A stretch of 64,000 nt of DNA from assembly GCF_000189635.1 (NCBI RefSeq), contig NW_002476438.1:124001-188000 (forward strand), in the 5' to 3' direction. Both the position numbers and the translations under genes were made by a program. The DNA comes from Tetrahymena thermophila SB210 (Eukaryota > Ciliophora > Oligohymenophorea > Hymenostomatida > Tetrahymenidae). Numbering within the stretch: position 1 is the first letter of the stretch; the number at the start of each line of letters is the position of its first letter. Below the pieces are notes generated by a model. The model worked only from the letters and a program-made list of their open reading frames with translations. It did not search any database and had not been told where the DNA came from. Below are positions 23,313 to 36,506 of this stretch, piece after piece.

Positions 23313-23718
23313 ATGGTGAAAATTGTTTCCTTCTAACTATTTATAAATTTCGAAGAAAAGAATCATCTTTCATAATAATTTAAGTTGCTATCGTTGTATT
23401 CTTGCTTTTAAATAATATTAATTCATTCTTAAAAATTATATGATATATTTTTAACATTTTAAAAGCTAAAAACAGCGAAAAATTTAGTTTTTGGTATCTA
23501 TTTGTTTTGATTTCTTCACCATTCATAGATTTAAATTTGCATCTTACTCTGCTAATTATTTGGTTATACTTAATAAAAATTAATAAATCATTCAAATTAT
23601 TAATAGTGCTTCATCTGACTTACAAATTCATATTTTATAACATCAATTAAAAGTGTATAAAAGAATATTTATCAATTTATATTTCAATAATATCGACATT
23701 TATTGATTCAAGGTATTT
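23284..23718 (-). pseudogene. Possible unrecognised coding remnant
   Basis: On the minus strand one frame is open from about 23718 to a TGA at 23284-23286 with a single internal TGA near 23622. It has ordinary-looking protein composition, including KFKSMNGEEIKTNRYQKL and KDDSFLRNLQIVRRK. There is no good start codon before the internal stop and no recognised domain. The last part overlaps the end of duplicated segment D, where no such frame is kept in the other copy. It may be a dead gene or chance; length alone is weak evidence because TGA is rare in such DNA. Confidence 0.22.
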
Positions 23719-24086
23719 TCAAAAACTATCAAAGGTTTTAAATAAATCTTGAGTTGACCAACTTAAACAACTTGTTTTTATTTTAAAAGCATAATTATGT
23801 TATAAAAAGATAATTTCATTCAAAAATACTAAGTTTTCCCACTCTATTCTTCTCCTCTCGATAAATAGATAAATAGAAGAAAAAAATTGGATTTTTATTT
23901 TGTTATAGAATGATTTAATTTAGATTACTAAAATTTTATGAAATCGCTCAGTTTTTCAACCAGCTTAAAACATAATAAAAAGGAAAAATCAGGTGGATCA
24001 ACAAAAGCTTATTAATCTAATTATTATTAATATTCAGTTTATAATTAATTTTTACACAATATCTAAAATTCAAAATAACAAAATTA
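23719..24086. other. Upstream region of family member 2
   Basis: AT-rich, presumably containing the promoter of the gene at 24087. No recognisable motif. Confidence 0.4.
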
Positions 24087-27000
24087 ATGAAAACAAATAT
24101 TCTATTGATTGCTTATACTATTTAGTTATTAATTGTAAGAGCTATTGATGTTTTACCAATTCAAATATCAAATGATGTCCTCTTTATAAAAGTAAATATA
24201 ATATTAAGAATGCAATTATTTCTGCTGGCGCTTAAAATAAACTTTTTTAATTTAAAAGGAAACAAACTCTGTAATTTACCAAGCCTCAAGTGATTCTACT
24301 TACAGATATAGTATCCTTGATACCTAAGGAATTATTACAGCTACTTATTTATTAAATGGATTATAGAAAATTGACTTGAATACCAAATATTTCATCATAA
24401 ATGTACTATTCTTTTAATTACAATCAATTATAAATACATTTTTATGCTTTAAAAAGAATTAGGTTTACTTGAATTATTTCTAGAGTTAATAATATCATAC
24501 TATTGATTTAAATCTAATGACATCTGGTTAAACAGGGTATTTATAAACTCTTAAATATCCGAAGGCTGCTCAAGCATGTTCAACACCTGATATTTAAATC
24601 TAAGAAATAGTATAATAATATCTCTTTATAAATTTTTTCTACTAAAAATAATAAAGCTATGAGCAACATACATAAATTATATTTTATTAAATTCTTAAAA
24701 GGCAGGAGTTTACTATTACCTGTGTTTTGATTCATTTAATATATTTTTACTCTAAAGCTCAACTTTTTAAGGCTTATTTAGTACTCAAAAAGCTTATACC
24801 TCTTAAATAGGGATGAGGAATGAAAACACTCATATAATTCTAGATACCTAACTATTTACAAATGGAAATATCTATCAAATAAATATTTCATTTACTTAAT
24901 CTACAAACATAGTATTAGTCAATGTAATTTCAAATAAATTCATTTCAATTAAAAAATTTTAATTTTAATAAAAACCATAAAACGCCAAGCAGATTTCTAC
25001 CAAAAAAATTTATGTTAAATTTTTATATAAAATGATTAAATATTTTTATTGATTATAAACTAAATTTAATTGCAATTTTAATTATTAATTAATTCCTATT
25101 AATTTTAAGAAATTAAACAAATAAATCTTTAATAAAATATGAATAATTTTTTAGATGGAATATAACCTATATCTGATAGAAGATTACCTAACTTTAGTAT
25201 AAACTACTAATTTAATATTTAAAGACGTTAATTCAGTAAAACTAAATGCTAGTGACATTAATAAACTTCTTATTTCTGATGTAATAAATTTTCCAAATGT
25301 AAAAAATTAACATTAATTAAACTTTTTCATAAATATAATATTTATTTTCAAATTTAAAAAAAATCCAATAGATCTCCATAATTGCAGCTTATGATTTCAA
25401 AAAAAAAATTTTCAGATATTTTAATGTGTAAAATTTATCAGAATTATAATCAACAGGAGTAACTTTGCCTTTTATTAATTACTAAACCTTTTTGTAATAT
25501 GAGGTATTTATTTATCAACTTTATAAGATAAATATAATTTAGACATTTCATTTAAATAAAAACTAGAACACTATTTTCATTAGCACTTCATAATACACTT
25601 TAACATATATCTCTTCATCAAACTAAGTTAACATTGCTCAAAGTCCAAATACATCCTCAATCTCATACACACTACCTTACTATCATATTATTTACTATTC
25701 TTTTTCTTATGTAAGAATTTCTTTTAAACCTAAAAATAGCAAAGTTTATTTATTTAATATTAGTCCCTAACTTATTAGGTTAAATAAGGATCTACTGAAT
25801 ACTTAATAAATATTAACTAAGCCCTTAATTTTTGTGTTCCGGGTTGTTTAACATGTTAATCAATATCTGCCTGCGCTACTTGCTCATCTCCTCTATACTT
25901 AGATAATCAGTTTTAATGTGTTTCTACGTGCCCAAATTAATTTGTTCCAGATAATTCAAACATTTAATGCGTTTGTAGACCTAACAGTACATTATAAAAG
26001 TAAATTTTTATTAAGATTAAAAGATCTTCTAAATTCTGATTTAACTTATTCAAAATAAAATTAATTCCTTTTAAATATTTTTAGCTAAAGTTGCCCATGC
26101 AATGTAGCATATGTTGATATTAATGGAAATTGTATATCTTGCCCATAAAACTGTAACACATGTACCTCTTAAACAATTTGCTCTGTTTGCCAAACAGGGT
26201 ATTTACTTGCAGCAGATGGTACTTGTGTTTCGAATTGCCCAGCTAGTTTTATCTAAGATTAAACTAATACAAAATGTGTTTGCCGTTTAAATAGCACTTT
26301 ATCAAAGTAATTTTTACAAATAATTATAGCTTCTTTATTTTATTAAAGAATTTTTTTTATCAATCTTTAGCTTGCAATGCCCATGCAATAAAGGTTACTT
26401 AGATGTAAATGATAATTGTTAATAATGCCCATCAAACTGTGATATATGTACAAGCTTAACAACTTGTTCTCAGTGTACTTAAAATTATTATTTGACAGTA
26501 TAAGGATTGTGTACTTCTGCTTGTCCTTCGACATTTATACCTGATTCTACTTCAACAAAATGTGTTTGTGACACAAACAGGACACTACAAAAGTAAATAT
26601 TTTACTATCTATTATTTTTATGATAAAATAATATTTAATTTTAAAATAAATAATTATATTTTTATTATTTATTTATTAAATAAAGTAATTTATGTCCATG
26701 CAATTCTTCATACGTAGATATTAATGGTGTCTGTTAACCTTGTTCTTCTAATTGTATATAATGCACTTCATAAACATCATGCACAGCTTGCTAATAGAAT
26801 TACTACTTAGCAACTGATATGACTTGTGTAGGAACATGTCCATTAACATTTGTAGTAAATGCAAACAAAACATAATGTGTATGTGATACAAATAGGACAT
26901 TAACAAAGTAATAAATAATATAATTAAATTTATAATTTACTAAAATAATATCTTTAATACAAATTAAAAAGCAATAAATGTCCTTGTAGTAATGGTTTTA

Positions 27001-29415
27001 TAGAAATTAGTGGTATTTGCTAATAATGTCCATAAAATTGTAATACTTGTTCATCTCAAACAAGTTGCACAGTTTGTTAGGCAGGATATTATTTAACTGT
27101 AGATGGTATATGTTAGCCATGCCCATAAAATTGTTAAAAATGCTCATCATAAACTACATGCTAAGTTTGCCAAGATGGATTTTATTAAACCATAAATTAA
27201 ACTTGTGTTTCCTAATGTCCTAATAGTTTTATTGTTGATGTTTAAAAGAATAAATGTATCTGTGCTATTAATTAATCGCTATATAAGTAATTATCAATTC
27301 ATATCTTAATTTACAAAAGGGGACTTAAATTTCTAAAAAATTTTTTTAACATAATTTTTTTTTTTTAACATCTAATTTAAAAAATTTTAAAGTTCCATGT
27401 TCTTTCACATCCATCCCTCTTCAACTTATATACATTTCTATAATTAAATATGTGAAAATAATTTTATATTTTATGAAAATAGCAACTAATGTATTACATG
27501 CTAGGATGGATGCATTAAATGTACTAGCCCATCTGATTGTTAGTAATACTCTAATTGTGGTTAATAGTTTAAATATGATTTCTCATCATAAAAATGCGTA
27601 TAATGTTTATGGGATGTTTAAGCAAGAAGATGTGTAGATACTTGTACAAATAAATAACTTTATGATTCATAAAAATAGCTTTGCTAATAATGCTATTATT
27701 ACAATGGAATATGCTAAAGTTCATGCCCTATTGGTTTTTATTCTGACAATAGTTTTTAATGTTAATAATGTAACTCATAATGTAAATCATGTAATGGGCC
27801 TAATAGTAATTAATGTACTAGCTGTAACTTTCCATTTTATTTATAGGATGACAGTACTTGTTCTATCTGCTAGTTAGGAGAGTTCTTAGATTAATAATAA
27901 ACTATTTGTAAAAAATGTAATATCAGTTGCTTAACCTGTAATGGACCTAATTCAAACAACTGTTTATCCTGTGTACAAGATTAAATTCTATCAAAAGACA
28001 GTAATGAATGCTTGACTTAATCTTAAATTTAAAGCTAAGTCAAAAATAATTTAAAGATAAAATATTCTAATTGTAAGTTTTTAATTTTACTATCTTAAAA
28101 AATTAATAGATTAATTTTAATTTATAGGTGACCAAACAAACTTTGATTGCTCTTCTCTTTTTGCTGTATAAGAGCTTATTTAATAAATTTCTTCAGGCAT
28201 TTTTATTGCTACAATAATCTCCCTCTTTTTATTTTTAATTTTTTCTAGCTCAAATGGACTATTAGGCTGGTACTGCATTTAGATATTTTAGCTGATAGGA
28301 AATTTAGCTTTCAATAAAAATATGAACATATTTTGGTTAAATATTGGATTTTTAAAGAATTTTCTTGCATATAATTTCTTGAATTTGGTTTCTAAAAATC
28401 CATTTTAAAATGATAATGATATCGAAATAGACTTTAACTTATATTAAATAGGCATATAAATTTAAGATTTCTACAAAAATTTTATACAAAATTGTTTTTA
28501 TCATTTGATAGGATTAGTATTAATCCTTTTTTTAATGTTGAAAACTTATTTTTTGAAAAACCATTCTGGAATATTTAAGAGAGTAAATGAATATATAATA
28601 TTTAATGGGCTTATTAGATATTTTATGATCATCTCTAATTTTATAATCCTTTGTATCTTCAATTCAATATAATAAGAAAATTATTTAGAAAAGGGAAACA
28701 TTTATGTAATAGGTATTTTTGGCTTAATCTATTTATCACTTTACACCTTTATCGTAGTTTCTATTCTGATAGGTAGCTAAAATCTTAGCTAATCAATCAA
28801 TGTTTCTTAATTAAATATACATTAAAATAAAAGAATTCGTTAATTCTTTTGGTGCTTTTTTGAAGTTAGAAAAATAGCTTGTATAGTAATAATTGTATTC
28901 TTTAATGAGTTTTAATTTAATGGAATAATTATTTCATTAATAAGCTCGCTATTTTTAATTTATTTAATAATTTCAAAACCAGCAGAGATAAAACAGTAAT
29001 TAATATTTATCATTTTATCAGAGATTATATTGGTAGCGCTATTTATGATGTTTGAATTTATCTCTAATAGAAAATAGCTCAGTATAAATCCATAGATAGC
29101 CACATATTTAGCATTATGTAAATACAATTTTTTTAGATTTAATATTTATATTCTTATTTGAAATATTTAGGTTTTGTTATATCAGCCATAATTCTTAGCA
29201 TAATGTTTATTATAGTATTCTGTTTAAACCTTTATTAATAATTGGAGAATTATTTTAAAAATAAAAAAATTTAAAAGATAAAAAAATTAAATTAACAACC
29301 AATTATACAATAATTCTAAATTTTTAATTCCTTTACTGATATTCAAACTGTTTTGTCCTCTTCTTTATAAAACAGTAAGATAAAATGGTCAAAATATCCT
29401 ACTAAAAATAGATGA
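24087..29415 (+). CDS. Cysteine-rich multi-pass membrane protein, family member 2
   Basis: Exon 1 (24087-24191) encodes a signal peptide and the family start DVLPIQISNDVLFIK. Small exons then give a cysteine-poor ectodomain (YRYSILDTQGIITATY in exon 2). Cysteine modules begin near 25835 (CVPGCLTCQSISACATC). Four further exons (26085-26306, 26371-26592, 26686-26907, 26972-27286) each carry a CPC...CPxNCxxC...C module ending CVCxxNxTL. A longer exon (about 27470-28072) continues with LWDVQARRCVD and CNGPNSNxC motifs. Exon 28128-29117 has about eight hydrophobic segments (GWYCIQIFQLIGNLAF, IFWLNIGFLK, IRYFMIISN, FFEVRKI) and exon 29171-29415 a last segment and the tail QQFQIFNSFTDIQ, ending at TGA. 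The largest cysteine array in the window. Likely cell-surface receptor or adhesion protein; ligand unknown. Frame intact wherever followed. Confidence 0.87.
26085..26907 (+). repeat. Three tandem exons of 222 nt in family member 2
   Basis: Exons 26085-26306, 26371-26592 and 26686-26907 are each exactly 222 nt (74 codons). All are flanked by introns that split an asparagine codon after its second base. Each encodes one cysteine module of the form (N)xxCPCN...CxxCPxNCxxCTS...CxxC...L...CxxxCPxTFxxD...CVCxxNxTL. The following exon (26972-27286, 315 nt) has the same ends with about 31 extra residues. The equal length and phase point to tandem exon duplication. Confidence 0.88.
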
Positions 29416-29704
29416 AAGCTAATAAAATAAAATATTTTATTGAAACTAAAAATTATAATAAAAATATAATTTATTTAATTAACAAAAAATAAAATTTAAC
29501 AAATAATTAAAATATGAATGAATATAATTTGTAATAAATTAATAAAAATATTATATAAATTACATATTTATTATGAATAAATTATAATAAAAAGAATGTT
29601 ACTTTCTTATAAAAAAAATTTTTATTTATTTTTTCTGAAAATGTATTCATTTTAATTATAGGGGGGGAAATTTTAAAATATATAATACTTAAATTCATTT
29701 TATT
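29416..29704. other. 3' flank of family member 2
   Basis: AT-rich, nothing recognised apart from an isolated GGGGGGG run at about 29661, unusual in DNA this poor in G. Confidence 0.4.
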
Positions 29705-30400
29705 GGTTGATATTTAAAAAAAAAATCTAAATAAGTTTAACTATAAAATGATTTTATGTTTCCTATTAAAATAAATATTTATCTTAAAGGAGTTATTCAC
29801 ATCGTTTAAAAAATATTTTTTTTTAATTTAAGTAAGTTTTAAAATTCAAACAAACAAAATAATATAATTTACCATAAAAAGTAAAGTAATCACATATTTG
29901 ATATCTGACTAAAAATATCCATTTATTTATATAAAATATGATATTACATTGGAATAGATGAACTAAATTACACAAATTAATTAATTAATTAAATATTTTT
30001 TTTGTTACTAATTATTTACTTTTATCGTGTATACTTAATAAAATAAAACAATATCTAAATATGCATGATTGCATGATTGCTTGCTAGGTAGGATATTGTT
30101 TTTATTAATCAAAAAATTATTTTAAATGTTAATTTTAATGGTAATTTCATTAATTTGATAAAGAGTAATGAAGCTTTAGATTTCAAAAAATAAGCTATAA
30201 AAAATTTTGATTGTAATTTATTTATCTTACAGTTTACTATTCTTTATGGAAATTTGAGTATTTAATAAAGAGAATATTATTATTAATTTGTTTCCAGTAT
30301 ATGAAAGAAAGTCATAACAATTACTTAGAATTATTAATAATCACCAATTTTCTTAATTAATTTAATCATCTTAAGATTGGGATAAACATATCTTACTCAG
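29705..30400. repeat. Dispersed upstream repeat, copy R2
   Basis: Aligns with 42575-43300 upstream of member 5: shared blocks include AAAGGAGTTA, TTTAAAAAATA, ATAATATAATTTACCA, CACAAATTAATTAATT and ATTAATCAAAAAATTATTTT, through CTTAAGATTGG. Its middle also matches 19600-19930. Lies 440 bp upstream of the gene at 30838. Confidence 0.78.
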
Positions 30401-30837
30401 GTAATATTTTTCATATTTCATTATACCTATTATTTATATTTATAATATTGCTTTTTTGTAAAATAAACAAACAAATAGATAATTTTGTTTACTGATTTTT
30501 ATGAATAATTTATATTTACAAAATATCTTTCATATTTACTTCTAATAAAAGTCAATAATACCTTCTTTTTTTTTAAATAATTGATTACCACAAAAATAAA
30601 ATCATCATTCTTTGAAAGTATATAATTAATTAATTAAACTTGATTTTTTCATGTTTTTGATTCACGTTAATTACAATTTTCTTCTTATTTTTGTATCAAG
30701 TTATTTTTTTCAAAAATCATAATAAGTAAAAAATTAAAAACAACAACATACTTTTAAAAAAATCTGATTTTAAGAAAGAAAGAAGAAATATTTTTAGTAA
30801 CAATAATCAAAACATTAAAAAACAATATTTTATTAGA
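30401..30837. other. Proximal upstream region of family member 3
   Basis: AT-rich with no coding pattern; the promoter is expected here from position only. Confidence 0.4.
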
Positions 30838-33800
30838 ATGTATAAATCCTTCTTATTAATAAACATTTTTTGCTTCTTCTCTTTCTGCTAAGATAAACTA
30901 CCAATTCAAGCATTGAGTAATGTTTACTTCATTCAAGTAAAACGTATTTGTTGCTGTCTATTACTTATTTAAATGTACTTAAATAATCATAAGGAAACCA
31001 ACGCAATCGTTTACAAAGCTTACCCTGATAAAAGGTGGAGATATAGTACCATGGATCAAAACGGAAATATAAGTTAAACCTATTAAATAATTGGCATGGA
31101 GGATTTATCTCAATCTTATTATATACTCGAAAATGTAAATACACTATTTTATTATTGATCATTTATCTTATTTAATTTTAAAATTAGCAATTGCTCTATT
31201 TTTTTACAGATTAAGCTTCTGAGTATTAACTTATTGATTTGAATCTCTTAACAAGTAATAAATAAGGTTATTATTCAAGTTAAATATTTTAACATTCTAA
31301 GCGCTATTGTTATTATCCAATGATAAGAAAATATGTAACTTTATTTAACATTCAAATATTTTCTCTTTTAAAAAACTTATTTCTTTTTTAATAAGGGGCC
31401 TCTATACTATTTTTTATGTCTTGACTATTATGGATTTTTTTGTCTCTAAGATTCTTCAATTTAATAATTGAAAACTTCATAAAACTATATTAAATTGTAA
31501 CCAGTTTATTATTAATAAACTTATTTTTTGCTTGATGGTTATATAGTCTATAAAAATATTTTCTACACTACTCCTGAATCAGCAGATTATATTTTAATTG
31601 ATGTAAATTTTGCTTAATTTTTTTTTGTTAGTCTAATAGTTTTATATTAAATTAATATATACTTAAGCTACTTTTTCTACTATTTTTAAATGTAATTTTT
31701 CATTTAATATCTTAATTTATATTTTTTATTATTATAATTAGTAAACCTTTGATATATTTCTATAAGATAAAAAGCTTTGTAAAGCAAGGATGAATGGTTA
31801 AACATTTAATTGCTCTAAAACCTATTACTTTGGAGTAATTTATTATTATTCCTCAATTATATTATCTAAAGTCTTTGATGCAAATGGGGTAAGTTTATAT
31901 TTTATTTAAAACTTCAATTTAAGATTATTATTAAAAACTATTTAGATAAATTTAATATTTGTATTTGATTACAACTATGATAAATATGTATTTTTTGATG
32001 CATCATCTTTAGAAGTTATTAAAACAAATAGCGACTCATTAAAATAAACTAATAATCCTAAAGATATTATTTAGTATTTAGTAATTTCTTATTATAAATC
32101 AATTAATTTATTTTAAATAAAAAATAATTACAAAATAGAATTATGTTTTTATTTAAGGATATATCTACTAAGTTACTTATAATCCTTCACTTTCATAAGT
32201 TGATATTAAATAAATATCTTCTCCTTCTGATTACAATAACTACTAGACTGTGAATTATCCTTTTAAAAATTTTTAACTAGTAAATAATTTTATTTTATTT
32301 TAATTTAAAAATAAATTGATTTCTACTTTCAAAAGGGAGAAACTATATTATTGATGAAAAACAATGAATTTTGGATTTTAAACATTAAGTCTCTTTTCCC
32401 TAGTAATACTTCGAAATGCCCCTAGAATTGTTATTCTTGCTAACCTTCAACCACAAACTTATGCTTATATTGTAATGAAGGATATGATTTAATTGACAAT
32501 GGCTAATGCCAGTAAAGAACTTGTATTTAAAACTGTAACTAATGTAAGGATTCATAGACTTGTTAGCTCTGTAAAGTAGGTTATCTACTTTAATTTAATA
32601 ATACTTGCAGTGAAAAGTGCCCTATATCAGCCTAAATTGATAAAAATAATTCAAAATGTATATGCGACCAAAATGCCAATCTTATTAGTGGATAGTGCTA
32701 ATGCTACACATAGTACTATATGAATATAAATTAATGCAAATAATGTATTCCTAATTGTGATAAATGTATCGATTAAACAAAATGTACCTCTTGCTCATTA
32801 GGTTTTTATTTATACGAAGACGGATCCTGTAATTTTTGTAATACTTAAGGAGGATATTTTATTAGGTAAAAATATTTTTCTTTTCAATACTCTTTTACTT
32901 TTTAAGCATTTTGTTTCTAATTTAATTAAAAAATAGATCAATCAATATTGTTTAAGTTTTATAAAATTATCGAAAAAAATAATTTATTTATTAATTTAAA
33001 ATATATAAATAAATAAAGTGATAATATGTGTCTACCCTGCTAGAAAAATTGCTTGATTTGTTCTGATAAAAACACTTGCACTCAGTTTATCTAATGTGGA
33101 GCTTAGTTTACTTATGATACTATTTAACAAAAATGTGTTTAATGTTTATGGGATACTCAAAAAAATTAATGCGTTGATAAATGTAAAAATAACCAATTTA
33201 ATGACAAAATAAAGATGACTTGTAGTTAATGTTATTTTTAAAATGATGTTTGTATTCAATAATGCCCTTAAGGATATTATGCAGATCTTAATTTTCAATG
33301 CTAGATGTGCCATAAATCATGCATGGCTTGCAATGGACCAAATTAAAATTAATGTTTAAGATGTTAAAAGTAATACTTTTTATTAGATGATCAGACTTGC
33401 TAAATTTGCTAATATTAACATTTCTTAGATTCAGTATCTAATGAATGCCATAAATGCCATAACAGCTGCAAAAGTTGTACTGGCCCTTTACCTAATAACT
33501 GCTTGTCATGTAACATTAATTTTATCTTCTACTAGAACACTAGTGAGTGTTTAACAGAAACATAAATTTAAAACTTGGAGATATAGAAACAAAAATTAAT
33601 CTATGCGAATTGTAATATTCTCATTTTATTTATTTTTATAGTAATAACTAAATAAATTATTAATAAATAAATAGGTGATTTAATTTAAAGCGATTGCTCC
33701 AGTCTTTCTAATCTATCTGACTTTATTTAAAAATTATTTTTAGGGTTATTTATATTGACTTAAATTTTAATATTTACATACTTTTGTTTATCATCATCGA

Positions 33801-34964
33801 ATTTATTAGGATGGTATTATATACAAATTGTTTAGCTGATTGGTAACTTGGCTTTTAATAAAAATATGAATTTATTATGGTTAAATATAGGATTTCTCAA
33901 AAATGTACAGTCATATAATCTATTTAATCTAATTACCTATAATCCATTCTAGAACTAATTAGATATTTTGATAAATTTTAATAAATTTAGTTTAGGCATT
34001 GCAATTTCTGATTTCTACAAAAACTTTATTTAAAATAGTTTTTACCAGTTGGCTGGATTAGTTATGATATTTCTTTTTATTCTATTGAGCTACATACTAA
34101 AAAACTAGATAAAATTAATAAATAGAATGCATAATTATTTAGTAATTAATTCAATTATAAGATACTTTATGATAACATCAAATATACTCTTGCTTTCTTC
34201 TTTCAGTATCATAAATCAAAAAAGTTTTACAGAGACATTCAATCTTTGTCTTTTAGCTTTATTCGGATCTATTTACTTTTTAATTCAAATGTATTGCTTA
34301 ATTTAGATAATAACCAAACCTACTCTTGAAGAAAACATTTTTGTACTGCAAATAGATTTACAAAAATTTTAAAAATGTTAATCACTATTTTGGATTGTAT
34401 TTGAACTAAGAAAAATAATTTGCACTCTAACAATTATTTTTTTGAGTGAATTCTAATTTAGCGGAGTGGTGATGGCTTCTGCAAGTTTATTTTACTTACT
34501 CTTTATAATTTTTTTTAAGCCAGTTCAAAATAAAAGCTATGAATTTGCTATCATATTTACTGAAATTTTTTGCATTGCGCTATTCAGTATATTTAATATT
34601 ATCTCTAATAGAAGCTAATTCAACATAAGTCCTTCTATCGCTACTTACTGTACAATATGTAATATTTTATTTATAAAATTTTTAATATAAAATAATTTTT
34701 TAAATTTTAAAAATAGGCTTTGTTGTTTTAGTTTTAGTTTTAAAGATCTTATTTATATTGCTATTTTGCAAAGAAATATATATCTCTATAAAAAATTATT
34801 TTACAAATCGAAATCTCAAGAGCATAGAATCATTATAGAACAGTTAATTATAAATTTAATAATTTTAGATTTTTAATTCTATTACAGATATTGAAAAAAT
34901 TCTATCTGCATAATTAAATAATTCTAAAATAAATTGGTAAAAGTAAGTAAGAAATAAAAAATGA
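30838..34964 (+). CDS. Cysteine-rich multi-pass membrane protein, family member 3
   Basis: Starts with signal peptide MYKSFLLINIFCFFSFC and the family start DKLPIQALSNVYFIQ. The second exon gives ETNAIVYKAYPDKRWRYSTM and DQNGNISQTY. The ectodomain continues over several short exons. The first cysteine exon begins near 32335 (ETILLMKNNEFWILNIKSL, then CPQNCYSCQP) and ends CNTQGGYFIR. A second, about 33020-33615, has CLPCQKNCLICSDKNTC, LWDTQKNQCVDKC and CxGPxxNxC repeats. The membrane exon (33675-34658) has GWYYIQIVQLIGNLAF, LLWLNIGFLK, IRYFMITSN and FELRKI. The last exon (34716-34964) holds a final hydrophobic segment and QQFQIFNSITDIE, ending at TGA. It has fewer cysteine modules than member 2. 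Upstream flank is shared with member 5. Function unknown beyond a likely surface receptor role. Confidence 0.87.
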
Positions 34965-36506
34965 TAATTCTTTAGATTACCATTCTCATTTAATTAAAAT
35001 AAGATAAGAAAGCTCAATTAGAGACAATACAATAAATATCTTTTTAATCAAATAAATATCATCCATGAGTTATCTTTACTTAAATACTAAAAATAACCAA
35101 TAAATTAAATAAAATAAAAAAGTTTATTAGTTTATTGATTTATTTAATTTGTCAATATACTTAAATTAAAAACATTTTAAATTTATCAATAAAAATTTTA
35201 TATAAAAATTGTATTTCTTTGACAACTGATTAGCTTTTAATTAAAATGAAAAAATAATAATAAATCAAAAATATAAAATAATAAATATCACTCTAGAATG
35301 AGTGATTAATAAGAAAGATTAATTAGACCAACAAGTTAGCATTTATTCTATATCTAAATTAAATAGTATCTTTTTTATTTTAAAGACTTTGAACCTTAAA
35401 TATAAAGCTTTATAAATTATTTTACACCTCTATATTTGAATTATAAGAATAAAATTATTTAACTATTAGATAATTTATGTAATTTATTTTTCTTAAGCTT
35501 ATTTTCATCTTAAAGAGTTTTTAATAATTTTTAATTTCTATTGAGCTTATGGAAGATATTAAAGAAAAAATAATTGTATATTAACTAGTTTAGCTTTTTA
35601 AATAATTGCTATAAAAAATATAGGAAATTGGTCTAGTTATACTTAATAAACTGAAGATTTAATTAAAGAAATAAATTAACTTGATAATACATTTTAAAAG
35701 AATAATTATTTAAAAAAGTTATATTTTTAATATTTTAATATTAAAATAATTCAAAAAAAAAGTTAATATTTAAACAATATAAATTTTATCGAATAATATC
35801 TTAAATATTTTATTAATTTATTTAAAAATAAATAATACTCTGAAGGGTGTGTATGAACAGAATTTTAAATAAAATCTGTAAGCGTTTTTCACAAAAAAAT
35901 ACTATTTCAATAAATTTTAGTAAAAGACAAAAATTAGCCACAATTAATTACAAAGTATGATCGAAAAATTTCAAACAATTTTTATTCTCAAAATATAAAG
36001 TAGTTTTAAAGATTGAATTGTATAAATAATTTAAATGCCAAAATGAAGTTTTAAACTATTTGATGCATTTTGATAATAAATTTTAAAATGAAATTAAAAA
36101 ATAGAGCACAATTCGAAAACTATTACAATGCTAATAGACATATTTTATTACAAAATATTTATTTGATTGTATTTAATTTTTTTTATTTCAATTTCTTTAC
36201 TATCTCATTTAATATCAATTTTCCTCCAAAATCTATCACCCGCATTTAAAGTGTATTCTAATTAATAATATCAAATATGTAATTCCCAAATAATTTACAA
36301 CTTAATGAATGAATGAATGATATTTTAGAAATAGAACCATCCTTGATTCGTAATAAATTGTAAATAAATTTTCTTTAATTATCTTCATTATAATTGTGAC
36401 TAATTATAATTAATTAATCGTAATAAATCTAATATGCCCATTTATTTTTTATGTCAACAAATTGCATCATAGATTATACGTAAAATATCAAATAATTAAA
36501 AAAATT
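34965..36506. other. Intergenic region between family members 3 and 4
   Basis: AT-rich. A TGA-free frame runs from ATG 35549 to TGA 36014-36016 (155 residues, starting MEDIKEKIIVYQLVQLFKQL). It has no recognised domain and is not conserved near the duplicate genes, so it is more likely chance than a gene. Nothing else seen. Confidence 0.4.

Noticed and set aside
35549..36016. 155-codon frame starting MEDIKEKIIVYQLV between members 3 and 4
   Set aside because: Low-complexity K/Q/I/L-rich translation, no domain and no conserved copy near the duplicated genes; length is not significant when only TGA stops translation.
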